DNA of 64,000 nt from Pempheris klunzingeri (taxonomy: Eukaryota > Chordata > Actinopteri > Acropomatiformes > Pempheridae), in the NCBI RefSeq assembly GCF_042242105.1, contig NC_092014.1, forward strand, positions 10,415,374 through 10,479,373, read 5' to 3'. The notes below the pieces were generated by a model. That model searched no databases and was not told the origin of the DNA. It saw only the letters and a list, made by a program, of their open reading frames with translations. Shown here piece after piece: positions 43,624 to 55,000 of the stretch (its first letter is position 1; every line of letters begins with the position of its first letter). Made by a program: the position numbers and the translations under genes.

Positions 43624-45193
43624 ATGGAGGAGACGTTGCAACAAGAGAAACAAGAGTCGGAATATAAAAATCCGAACGAGGATCAAGGTTAATCTTTAAA
43701 CTTTATTCTTTTGTTTTGAAATGAGGTATTTCAGTATTTCCACACAAGCTGAGTGAGCCAGATATTAATTTGCATACTATGTGGCGTCTTGAGGTCTGAA
43801 GGACACAAGATTATCTTAATCAACATCAAGCTACGTTACCACAAAATTGTCTCTTTCAAGTTTAGTCTGTCTGCATACTTGTATTTTAAACCTTAGAGTG
43901 GAAATGTTTCTGTTAAAGTCTTGTAGTGTGTTGCTGGAGGAAAAATACCTATAAGCCACTTCTTTGAATTCCATCAGTCACATTTGTCAGTCGCATGTAA
44001 ACAAGAGGTCTGTGTATCTGATTTTATACAGCCCTCGTTAGAATGACGTCTCTGCTTGGGTTTCTGTTTTTTAGGTGGGATCCGTCGACGATTGCGGGAC
44101 AGGGATCTTCTCAGGAAGAGAAAAGCCGAAGCATTGGAGAAGGAAACTAACCAGTGGGTTTTTGGGTAAATTTATAAAAATGAAAAAAAAAACACGTTAG
44201 TGCAGTCATGATACAGTAAATCATTGTTTTAATGCAATGGGGGGAAGATTTAGAAATGTTAGTATCAGTTAGGAAGGTTTAGTAAGGCTTTATTAACATT
44301 ACTGGCATTACAAAACACTGTACTTCTCAATGTGAAAACATTATCAGCTGCTTATCACTCCCCTGCTTTATACTGAATGTGGAGCAAGAGGAAGCCAAAG
44401 GTTGCTCTGGTGTTTCTATTGACGTCCCACATCCAAGTCAAGGACTTTGCACTATTAGCTTTGCAGATGTATCACAAAGAGCTGTATCAATGTCCACTGT
44501 TGTTCAGGTTGATTACAATTGTTGCACTCTCTAAGGGTGGAGAGCCAGAGGAAAAGACAGAGGGCTGAAAGTGGCGCAAAGCAGAGAGGGAGGCCCAGGA
44601 AGACTGAGCCCATGCAGGAGATATCTGTCATTCAGGAGGAGGCAGCAGCGACTCAGGAAGCTCCTGCAGTAGTGGTGGTGCCTGAACCTGCTGAGGTCAT
44701 CCCAGATCAAGTCTCACTGTCCCCTTTACTTGCCGTGGAGTCACAGCCAGCACCTGTCCTCGCTGCCCCCGCTCCTCTGCTGGTGTTTGGGTCTGCCCAA
44801 AACCCCCTCTTCGCTCCTAGTCTGACTTTCCCTGGTCCAGTTAACCCAACTCCACCCCTGTTTTCACCCTCATTTCCTGCTCCCTCTCCCACCAAAGTAG
44901 TGAATACGACTCCAAACCCTGTCCAAGATTTTTCTCTAGCTTCGGCTGCAGATGCTGTTCCCGTTCCTGTTCCAGTCCCAGACCAAGACCCTGTTCCAGC
45001 TGCAGCTGCTGATCCTGCTGAAGCTCCGCCCCAGGTGGAGACCCTCTACGTAGAGTCAGAAGGCAGGGAGGCCCTCGCCCAGGTCCTGATTGAGGACTTG
45101 GGCCCGGATGAGGAGGAAGACATCTCTCCATCTCAAGACAAAGGAGATGATGAAGGTGACAAAGAGGAAATTTCGACGAATTTAGAAGAATGA
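43624..45193 (+). CDS. hemgn: Hemogen, erythroid nuclear regulator (3 coding exons)
   Basis: Exons 43624-43687, 44075-44165 and 44536-45193 join into 270 codons plus TGA. The diagnostic block is RDRDLLRKRKAEALEKETNQ, residues 29-48, close to the mammalian hemogen N-terminal segment that ends in ETSQWLFGE. It is followed by a basic stretch with an AT-hook-like core RGRPRK (69-74). The rest is low-complexity: Pro/Val/Ala-rich from about 90 to 230, then a strongly acidic C-terminus (EEEDISPSQDKGDDEGDKEE), which could act as a transactivation region. In mammals hemogen is a GATA1 target that promotes erythroid differentiation. The fish protein is much shorter than the roughly 480-aa human one. 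The acceptor of exon 3 (CTCTCTAAG) is weak but is the only one giving the conserved frame. Position between anp32b and trmo matches human. Confidence 0.85.
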
Positions 45194-45754
45194 ATGGCTT
45201 GGAAATATAGCTTGAAGAAAACTTGAACAGGTTAAAGGTCGTAATATTAACTGTCTCCTTGTCTGTCTGTCTTCTTTAGATTTGAGTGAGACACCGCTGA
45301 CCACCGTACCTGAACAAAACAAAATGTTCTCAGTACCCACCTTGTCCTCGCCACCTCCTCCACAAGAATATCTACCAGGAAATTCATTCTAATTTCTAAA
45401 CTGCACATTTCAGATACTGCCCTGCAACACACAGGCCAGACTACATCTTTTTCTGTCAGTATGTATCTGAGTGTTGTTTTGGTTAAGGCGCAGCCTGTTG
45501 GTGGAAGAGAGCAAACGTATGGAGCACATGCTTATTTGACAAATGTATGAATTCAAACCGAACCTGTATGCTTATTTATTCTGGTTTGCGCCTTCTGACC
45601 AAAGTCATGAATTCCATTTTGTATTTTGCATTTAGTAAACAGCAAAAATTTACCTGCTTTTTATTTAAAACAAAATGATATGAATAACTGATAATGGTGT
45701 ATTTGTGGATTGTGGATTTATTTGATTGAATTTTATAAAAGTTGTTTTTCATCT

Positions 45755-45766
45755 AATAAAATAAAC
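45755..45766 (+). terminator. hemgn polyadenylation signals
   Basis: Two overlapping AATAAA words lie about 560 bp after the hemgn stop codon, in AT-rich DNA. They are the first strong signals on this strand after the gene. Confidence 0.55.
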
Positions 45767-46164
45767 TGCTTACAATCAGACAGTGGGTATTATTAATAGC
45801 CATGTGACAAAAATATGATTGAAAATTTAAAAAGCTAAAAATGACATATCCTTTAAAGCAATTCATCGATTTTTCTCTCTCTATTTACTGTCTCCTAAGG
45901 CCATAGATCATAAAAAAAATTATTTTGGAACTGTTAATATTTTTTTCAGGATTGATTTACTGTAATTTCCCTATTTTTTCCACATATATGGAAAAGTTAG
46001 CAGGAATGACAAGGATGAATTCTGCTTGATGAATTTAAGCAAAACTGCAGCCAAATTTTACTCTGATAAATGTAAAAAAGCATTTCATTACAGCGTACAG
46101 TGTGAACACAGCATCTGTATTCCTATATTTAGTCTGTGCCATGTTTATTAGGGCCTGTGTAACA

Positions 46165-46615
46165 GATTGAAGTAGAAGTAACAATACCACAATGTAAAAA
46201 TACGACATTACAACTAAAAGCCCTACATTCAAAATCAGTATTATCAGCGAAGTGCATTTAAAGTTATCAAAAAGAAAAGAGCTAATTATTCCACAGACTG
46301 GCCTCCGTTAGTGTTATATTATTATTCATTATATTATTTGATTATTAGCATCACTGACTCATTAGCATAAAGCAGCATTTTAATGCTGCAGCTAGTGAAC
46401 CAGTTGTTACTCTTTTATATTCTGTTTCATCTAAAGCAGCGCATTATAATATATGATAATGTATTACATAAAATGAGCTTATATTTTATATGTAAATTTA
46501 CCAAAGCTGCCAGATAAATGCAGAACAACATTTCTCTGAAATGCAGTAGAGCGAAAGTAAATAAACATGAACAGTAAATGTACTTATAATCCCCCACCGC
46601 CTATGTACTGTAGTT
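46165..46615. repeat. AGTAC-family dispersed repeat, diverged reverse copy
   Basis: AAGTAGAAGTAACAATACCA, AGCCCTACATTCAAAATC and a final GTACTTATAATCCC share word order with the other reverse copies. It fills much of the gap between hemgn and trmo. Confidence 0.4.
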
Positions 46616-46863
46616 CTGTATTTATAAATAAAGTTTTATTTTAAAAAAATAGTACCTGATGAGTGTGACATAACTCTTGGTTGCCCTCTGCTGGTTTAAA
46701 ACATACAACACTAGTGCAAATTTATCAGTGACTTCAGCAACATTCATGCGTACTTTATGTGTATTAGCTCCAAGCAGTGTTATCTACCTACATTTACGTT
46801 ACAATGTCATAAACAGGATTATACAAAGGGAGGAAAAGCTGCACCGCTCAGGTGTTATTATTC

Positions 46864-46875
46864 GGTCACGTGACC
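46864..46875. promoter_or_regulatory. Palindromic E-box (USF/TFEB type) before trmo
   Basis: GGTCACGTGACC is a perfect 12-bp palindrome containing GTCACGTGAC, the word bound by USF and by MiT/TFE factors. It lies 142 bp before the trmo ATG, and an ETS-like CTTCCGC follows at about 46899. Function is inferred. Confidence 0.4.
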
Positions 46876-47016
46876 AACAGGAAATCCAACGTGGAAACAC
46901 TTCCGCATACAGAATGACCCACATGTTTAATCAGCGTGCGGCTCGTTGCGGTTTAGCAAGGAGCTAAAAAAAAAAGTCTGTTGTCTTCTTTATATCAGAC
47001 ATTGACTGTCAACAAC

Positions 47017-50000
47017 ATGAGTCCTCTGTGTGACTGCTGCTGCGACAGCATCACCGCTCTGAACCAGCAGGTTTCTGTGATGAGGAAGGAGATCAAGAAC
47101 CTGAGGTACGTCCACACCTTCTCAGGTAGTGATCAAGTGAAGAAGATATGAGTGTCTCTGTCTTCTTTCCACATGGCTTCAATAAATGATCCTTTGTCTT
47201 TGTAGACATGAAGTTGCGTTGCGTTTATTTCCTTGCAGACGTGCCATAAATAGCCTCTTTATTTACATTAAATTTGGCGTGTTATTTACCTGCGTCTGCC
47301 CTTCTTCACCAGGCAGATGTTGGACAGTGCAGTCAGAGCTCACCGCAAACATCTGACATCCATTCAGTCAGCTGTGTTGAGGATGGGAGCAGATACAGAC
47401 CAGACCCCACCATCACCACCACCACTACTACAAGCACCATCACCATCATCATCACAGGCTGCATTGGAGAAAGGTAATTACTATTAGTGCCACTGTAAAG
47501 TCAGCCACAATAGTAATGTAAATAAAGAGTAAACATCTATAGTTTGTTCCAGTATTAACATATGGTGTTTTTGCATCACATCACACAAGATAAGATTTTT
47601 TTAATTATCCCAAAGGATGATCAGTATACATAGTAAAATAAATTATGTGCTTTGCCATTATCCATCAATCTGTTATTGTTATTTTTTGATGAATTGATCA
47701 GTAACTTAATTACTGAAATGTCACCAAAATTGTAGTCCAATGTGACATGTTCAGACTGCATGTTTGGACCAATCAACAGTCAAGAAAACTAAATATATTA
47801 AACATAAGTGCAAATATCCTAATTATCTTATTTTAGCCTCTCAAATGTAAATATTTACTGGTTTCTTTACTCCTCTACGACAGTTAACTGAATGTCTTTG
47901 GGTTGTAGACAAATCAAACCATTTGAGGAGGTCAGCTCAGACTGTGGGAGACAGTGACAACATTTTCACAATTTTCTAACATTTTATGGACCAATGGACT
48001 AATCTATTAATCGAGAAAATGTTCGACAGATTAATCAATAAAGAAAATCATTTTTATTTGCAGCCATAAAGATGTCTAAACATATATAATCCAGTAAAAT
48101 AAAAATTAGAAATTAATCATGACTGAACGTGCTGATTAATATGTTATAAATAATGTTCCAGGAAACATTCAGACAGCCCCGATTGGACACATCAGTTCCT
48201 GTTTCTCTGTGAAGAATGGGACGCCCAGACAGCCCACCATTTGCGGCCCCTCAAGGGCAGAACTGCGTATCCAGCAGAGTGTCTTCAATAACCCTGAGCA
48301 CGCTCTGGCGGGCCTGGAGCACTACTCACATGTCTGGTAGGTCTTATATGTATAATCTTTGTTTATCTTTGACAGTCCAGTCCATGGTTTGGGATTACCG
48401 TTGGCTAAAATACTAGAAAAAGGGGCTGTGATTGTCACTCTACTGAAGTGCTGTGGGTTTTTGAAGTGTTCTTACAAACTTTATTCAATTCAAACTTTCA
48501 GTAGTTACATATAAAGTTGATGTGAAGAGTCTTTCCAAATTGTGTAACTTCATTGCACTGAATCATTAATTGAAATGTAATTTTTAGTGAAGCATTTGAG
48601 CCAAGCGCTGACTTTTCCTTGTTTAAATGAGCACATGAAGCCGTGTTAGACTGGTGTTATGATTAAGGGCTCTAAGAATAAACCTTGACACTTTTCAAGT
48701 AATTTTTATTGGCTTTCTTTTTCTACTGACAGGAGTATTTCAGTATTCAGTATTTAGAGAATTTTCTTCCCATTTTGTAGGAAGTTCTTCATCCCTTTTC
48801 AACAAAACGCCTCAGACTTTATGTATCCACCATTTCTTTCGTGTCATCTGTGTGTTTTCCCTCCATTTGGTCTCTACAGGATCATTTTTCTCTTCCACAA
48901 AAATGGGCACCTGAGTTACAAAGCCAAAGTGAAGCCTCCTCGACTCAATGGTCAGAGAGTTGGTGTGTACTCCACGCGCAGTCCGCACCGACCAAATGCC
49001 TTGGGCCTAACTTTAGCCAGGCTTGATAAAATTGTTGGTGAGTGTCTTTAACAGAGTATGTAATTGAGTTCTAATTGTGCCTTTGTGAGGACCCATGTAG
49101 AGACTGAACAGAGTGTAAACACATCACCATTTTAAATTCTAAATGTTACACTACAGTATTGTATTCAAATACATAGTTTTTCTCTGCTTGCAGCTAAATT
49201 AAATATATTTGAAGTCAAAATCCTCCGCTGTCAAATTGAGCCTTTGCCACAGAATCAAGTAACTGACTCTGTTTGATAGAAACAAATGCATCCGTACCCG
49301 TATTTTCTAGGTGATACCATACATCTGTCAGACATTGACATGATTGCTGGCACCCCAGTCCTCGACATCAAACCCTACATCCCAGAGTACGACTCCCCCC
49401 ACACCAGGATGGGCTCAGACCAACCGCAGGCACCCACTGTGTCATTCAATGAGACAACGGACACATTAAACCTCCAAAAAGACTCAGAAACGGATGCTCA
49501 GTCAAAACTAAAAAATGAAAAAAACGATGATCGTGACACGGGGAGTCTCCTCTCCAGAGATCAATCTCAGCCTGATATTCCAGTCACAGATTCATCTGGA
49601 GGCAGTGCTCAGTTTTCCCTCCCCAAAGAGCTGCAAAGTGTGCTGGAGGACGTCAAGGCCTATGTGACCCAAAGTGACCTACGCCAGCTGAGCTGTGAGA
49701 GCGAGGATAAACTTCCTCCCAAAACCACGCCGCCAGAGTCTGAAGTGGACCACCCTTGCTATGGACAGGAGGCCCACAGCACCATTGCTGGCTGGATCAG
49801 AGAGCCTCCTGTCGGCAGCCTAGAGGTGCGCTTCACCCCTTGTGCTGAGAAGGAGTTGGCAGAATTCCTCCCTGCACATCTGTCAGGTAAGTCAAACTTG
49901 AAATATGCATAGTAGTATGATTTAGCCTGTTGTCACCCAGAGGGAAAAAAGGATGCTGTTTTTGACCACAAGAGGGTGCTGTTTTGAAAGAAATTAACAT

Positions 50001-50290
50001 GAAAACAGTGCTGCCATTGAGGGTGAAAAAAAAAACACCTTACATGTCACACAGGATCCTCTGAAAGTGACAGACCCAGGTTCAAGTTTCTGCACAGTCC
50101 AGAGGAGGCAGCTGCCGCCATCAGAGGGGTGCTGTCAGCAGACCCACGGTCAGTCTACAGGAGGACATGCTGCAGAGACAAACTCTTCTTCTTCACCCTG
50201 GACACAGCTGACATCACCTGCTGGTTTGGACGAGGCTTCGCTGAGGTGCTACAGGTCCGACCTGTTGAGCAACACTTCGCTACAGTGTGA
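47017..50290 (+). CDS. trmo: tRNA (adenine(37)-N6)-methyltransferase, TrmO/TSAA family (6 exons)
   Basis: Exons 47017-47105, 47313-47473, 48162-48336, 48880-49037, 49311-49886 and 50055-50290 give 464 codons plus TGA (human TRMO 441 aa). Residues about 84-222 form the TSAA/YaeB domain: PIGHISSCFSVKNGTPRQP, FNNPEHALAGLEHYSHVW, the signature TRSPHRPNALGLT (174-186) and GTPVLDIKPYIPEYD (208-222). The C-terminal segment (about 395-460) matches the conserved end of animal TRMO (LSADPRSVYRR, ITCWFG). The enzyme uses S-adenosylmethionine to methylate N6 of t6A37, giving m6t6A, in cytosolic tRNA-Ser. An N-terminal coiled coil (about 11-32) and a Ser/Pro-rich linker precede the catalytic domain. The middle of exon 5 is variable, hydrophilic and probably disordered. 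Start chosen as the first ATG in a frame open to the TSAA domain. Confidence 0.93.
47665..48070. repeat. Dispersed repeat with ATTAATCGAGAAAA words, in trmo intron
   Basis: ATTGATCAGTAACTTAATTA at one end and TCTATTAATCGAGAAAATGT...TTTATTTGCAGCC at the other are the reverse arrangement of 31525-31685. It lies between trmo exons 2 and 3. Confidence 0.5.
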
Positions 50291-50431
50291 GAAACCGCCT
50301 CAGTGAAAGCTTCAGAGCTTTCAGTTTTTATGTGCTCATGTTGCATGTGTAACACAACGGTAAAACTCATCATTTACTTTCTTAAAATCAGGCATATGAA
50401 AGACGAGATGCATCTAATTTTGTAGTAGACT

Positions 50432-50437
50432 AATAAA
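50432..50437 (+). terminator. trmo polyadenylation signal
   Basis: AATAAA lies 142 bp after the trmo stop codon in AT-rich DNA, a normal distance for a short 3' UTR. Confidence 0.6.
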
Positions 50438-51425
50438 ATATTTCCAATCAAACATTTCTTTTGCCCCTGTTTTTGTGCTCTGTGGCTGACAGAAAGCTAT
50501 TATGGTGCAGAAATTTTAGTTGATTTCTATCTCTTGGTCAAATAATTTACAAATAGTGATCATACAAATTTGGTAAATTCTCAAGTCCTTCTCAGGAATT
50601 AATAAAGGGTCTTCGTGACTTTGGTCAAGACATATTTCCTACTGGTGTTGTCAGGTAGCAATCTACAACATATCCTGTCACTATATTTCAATATTGTTTA
50701 CACAATGTTCAGCAGCTATGTTTAAAAGTTTCCTTCATATATCATCTCTATTCTTTTTCTTAATTTGAAGGAATTAAATGGCCTTCTAAACACTGAAAAA
50801 TGTCAGAGTGGACTAACACAGTACTAACAATGAGAGTAGATCACCAGCTCCAGCTTTACAGTTGTGTGTTTATGATTCGGAGAGCGAGAAAGGTGGTGAA
50901 AAGGTAAAGAAAACATTACATCATCGAAATTACTCCTAAAGCAATGAATTTATACAACTCCAATGAGGTTTTAAGCTTCAGCTAAAGTGGCTTTCCTGTA
51001 CTGTTTTGTTTTGGTGAAGTTTAGTGTTACTGAGACAAAAAAATGTGGGTAATCTTTTTCGAAATATTTGCTGGAAAGACACATGTAGCAAAACACTTTT
51101 TGAGAGAGAAGAATTTTGAATGTGAATCAGGAGAGTTTAAGAATAATGAAACAGTCAATAGCTGAATAAGAGGACCTAAACGAACAGGGGACGCAGTAGA
51201 GTGGGTGTTCTTTGACTTGTAGGAAAGGAAAGCTGTTTTTAAAGTGTTTTGAAGAAGTAGGTGTCACTGTGACTAATATGGGACACATGAAGTGGTACAA
51301 GGCATCGTAAGGAAAGTTTTATTTTTGTACGTGGACATAAAATTGTAAAGAAAACGCCCTAGTATTATAGTAGCATTGACCTCCTGCTGGGGGCAGCAGT
51401 GTGCGGCAGCACGCTGTACTTCCGC
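50438..51425. other. Intergenic DNA between trmo and spag5
   Basis: About 1 kb of AT-rich DNA with no ORF of note, ending in the spag5 promoter. A T/C-skewed segment with ACTTCCGC lies at about 51418-51425. Confidence 0.5.
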
Positions 51426-51589
51426 CCAATGTGTCACACCACCACCGAAGAAGAGAAACGGACCAATAGGAGAGCGGACATTTGTGTTTTGAATGAAACG
51501 CGGTTGATGGCAGCTCAACGCTAAGTTTGTTTACCCTGTTCTTGTCACTTTCGCGACGTTGGTTAAAGTTGACTCGTAAAAACCTGAAG
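51426..51589 (+). promoter_or_regulatory. spag5 promoter (two CCAAT boxes, CHR word) and non-coding exon 1
   Basis: CCAAT occurs at 51426-51430 and 51463-51467, followed by TTTGAA (cell-cycle homology region word) at 51488-51493. This order is typical of G2/M genes controlled by NF-Y and DREAM/MuvB. A donor AAG then GTAATG at 51589/51590 would end a non-coding exon 1; exon 2 begins at 52020 after TTCATTCAG, four bases before the ATG. The exact transcription start is not visible. Confidence 0.5.
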
Positions 51590-52023
51590 GTAATGTGTTT
51601 TAAATTATTTCGCGGTCTTCTTCACGTAACTCACAGTCTGGTTGATTCAAAATACTCTTTAAGTGAGGCTGTGAGGTGCGAGCAAACTAACTCGAACTAA
51701 CGTTATTTATTTTAGCTAACGTTAAGGACCTCAGTAACGTTTTCCTAAACTAGGAGTTTGCTAATACTTGCTAATCGTTGGGAGACATTGTGTGATAGTT
51801 CGGTGTTACTTCCTACATCAAGGTTAGGTTTGTTTTCAGCCCTTGTGAACGGACGAATAAGCCTCCTTCTGGTCAACTGCCGATACTATCAGTAGCTGCT
51901 CAGCTAGCTAGCTTGCTAGTTACCGTGATTTCTCTCTAGACACCGACTAATGTTCACCAAGCAGTTCAATCAGCTATTTTTAAAACACATCTAATAAGAA
52001 ATTCTTTGTCTTCATTCAGAGCA

Positions 52024-55000
52024 ATGTCCTCCAGGAAGTCAAATTCCAATGGGGAAGGCTTGGTAAGACCTTTGTGCTCTGTTATGTACAATGTATTCTG
52101 CAAAATTATGACCGAAAAAGCTAATAATATTTTGTTTGACTTCCGTTGATGTTAGCCTTTCGGCAGATGTGGAGAGCGTGCCCCTCTGAGAAGTCTGGAG
52201 AATGACGTACTGTCAACTCCATCAAGAGTCAAATCAAAGTCACTGCTCAACGCTGATGTCGTGAACACGACAAAGGTGGGGTTGTACTAATATTTGGAAG
52301 TGCTCCAATTGTTTTCAATGGCTTTGTGGCTTTTTCTTACCCTCCATTTACTCTAATCAACAGAGTGATGTTCCTCTCTGTGACCCAGAGACCAACGCAC
52401 AATCTCCATCCACCAACGTGATACAAGCCTCTATTGATATGACAGCTGCTGAGGCAGTTTGTGGACTTGGAGATGTAACATTTAAATCCTTCATCTGTCC
52501 TGGTGGGGAGGTTGAGATTACAGGCTCTCCAGTGTATGCAGAGGATAGTATTATTTTGCCCAGGGATCAGGCTATGAAAAACGCTGGTGAAACAGAAGAT
52601 ACAGTCATCTCTGACAGTATGATTGTTCAGTCATTCAGTGACCACGTAGAACACCCCTATTACAATCCTGAGACGAGAGATGCTTCCTTCGTTGACATTT
52701 ATGCAGAGAGTCTTTGTGAAATTTCAAACACCGCAATGGCTTCTGGAGACTTGGATGATAAAAGCGTCACACAAGATTTCGGAGCTTTTGAGCATGACCG
52801 CTGTGGAGACAAAGATGTCACCTGGAAATCCTTTGTCTATGATGGTGGTGAGATGGAAGTTTCTGATGTCACTAGATTACAAGATGAGACTATTCCTCTG
52901 CCCAAGGCACATCTTGGTGAACCTTTAGAAGACAACAGTATGATATCAACAGATCCCTCTTACTGTGGCCAACAACTTCAGGAGGAACATGCAGATCATC
53001 CCTACTGTGGCGCTGAAAATGGTGTTTGTGTCATCACCACCCTCTCTGAATGTACAAGCGATTCTGAAAAGCCTGATAATGGCCCGAGTGATCTAACCTT
53101 CAAATCATTTAACTGCACTGGAGGGGAGATTGAAATTTCAGATGGCACCAAGCTGACAGATGAGACTGCTCCTCTACCAGCTGACCTAACGGCGACCTGC
53201 AGTGAGTCATACAATCATGGTGTAGATCCAAGCATGTTAGCTGGTGACCAGAATGTGCAAAACGCTGAGGACCATGTGGATCACCCCTACTATAATATGG
53301 AAAACCATCCGTCAAGCCCAAATGGCAACCTCCCCTTTACCTGGGAACCATTATCATTCAGTCTTCATGCTGTCAATGAAGTTAAACAGATAGAGTTACC
53401 TGATAGCCAGACAGGTAGACAAGAGGATATTACATTTGGCTCTTTCATCAGTGCCAGCAGTGAGGGTGAGGAATTAGATGGGTCCCCTCTGCCTGATGAC
53501 CAAGCAGTGATCTGCCAGGCCATGGATAATAACAGTGTACCTACTTCTCCTACACAAGATCATATTCAAGATAACAATGAACAATCTAACAGCCAAATGG
53601 AAAAAGAAGTTGTGGCAGATACTGACTCATCAGCTATCAGTACATCTTCAGTGACTGGCACATCTCTACAGGCATCAGATAAATCTGTTAACTGCCCAAT
53701 GCGAGACGCATCAGAAAAGGACTCGATACATCCTGAGGACAGCGCTTTGCCTTCACCACTTAATATAAGTGAGTCTTCTAACCGCAGCCATCTTGCAGCT
53801 TCGACAGAGACTCCTGCCACTGTGGAACAGACTCTGGAACGTGTCTCCCAAGTGCGCTTAAGCAGTGGACACCATAAATCCAACGAGGCAAAAGACAGCG
53901 CTCTCGGTTCATCTGGAAATGGACCTGTTCTTTGTAACTCTACAGAAAAACCTCTTGCAGAAAACCTCCCTGAGGTTTTCAAAGTGCTGTCAGAGTGTCC
54001 CTCAGTGGCAAAGGCATTGCAGTTTGAAATCCTCAGTCCTATTGTTAGGAGAGCCTCCTTATTTGCATTAAAGGCTCATACGAGTCGCCCTGTGGACCAG
54101 TTTTTGGCTGATAGGTCTGCTCTTGAGGATGAAAAGAGCTTAGTGGCTCCGGTCAATGTTGATCCCGCTGGTTTATGGGCAGAGCACTTGGAGAGCCCCA
54201 TGCCACGTCCTCTATTCAATTCTACAGCACTAGGCTCCAAGCCCCGGACAGACCCGGTCACTGAGCCACTTGAGGATGCGGGTGGGAATCCTTGCACAGT
54301 AGAGAAGCTGGTTGGAGATGTCCCTCTGATTCCAGACGGTCCCCTTCAGCAGCAGCTTCGGCAGATGGCAGAGTTCCTCTTCTTGGCGTCAGGAAAGATG
54401 GGTCCTGCTGCCATCTCTGCTCCCGTTCTGCCTCCCACTGCCATCACGGTCCCATTGGCAACAGCAACTGCAGAATCCCACAGTGTCTGTGTGGGTACAA
54501 CTCCTATGAAATGCATAGACCACAGCGTCAATACATCTGGTCAATTTGAGAGAAAGAGGGATTTCTCTGTGGTTGATTCTTGCACTCTGACGGAGCCTCT
54601 CCTGTGGAAGTAAGTGTTTCCTCCGGATGAGTTTTTTATCAAAACTTGGGTGTTGTGATGACAACGTGACTAGTTCAGCTTTCTGTGCTTTCTCTGTTTG
54701 CCTCTCACTGTTTCCTTCTGCTGATGTGTTCTCAGTTTACCTCCAGGCAGCCTAGAGTGTCTCCCCAGACAACAGCTGGAGCAGAGGTTAAGGTCTAGCA
54801 TGATCATGGTGGAGGCTCTGGTGCAGCAGTTGACTGCAGCCAGGACACATGGATGTGTTTCTGCAGGCCCTGCACCTTCAGAGCTCAGGGAGAAACTAGT
54901 GCAGACAGACCACACTGAACTCAATCAGGTAAGGACATTCTGAGTTTGTACTTCAGCGCTCTTGAATTTTTTTTTTCTCCACAAAGGTGAAAATGTGTGT

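Noticed and set aside
53566-53982. 138-codon minus-strand ORF
   Set aside because: It is antisense to the large spag5 coding exon, with no splice or promoter context of its own.
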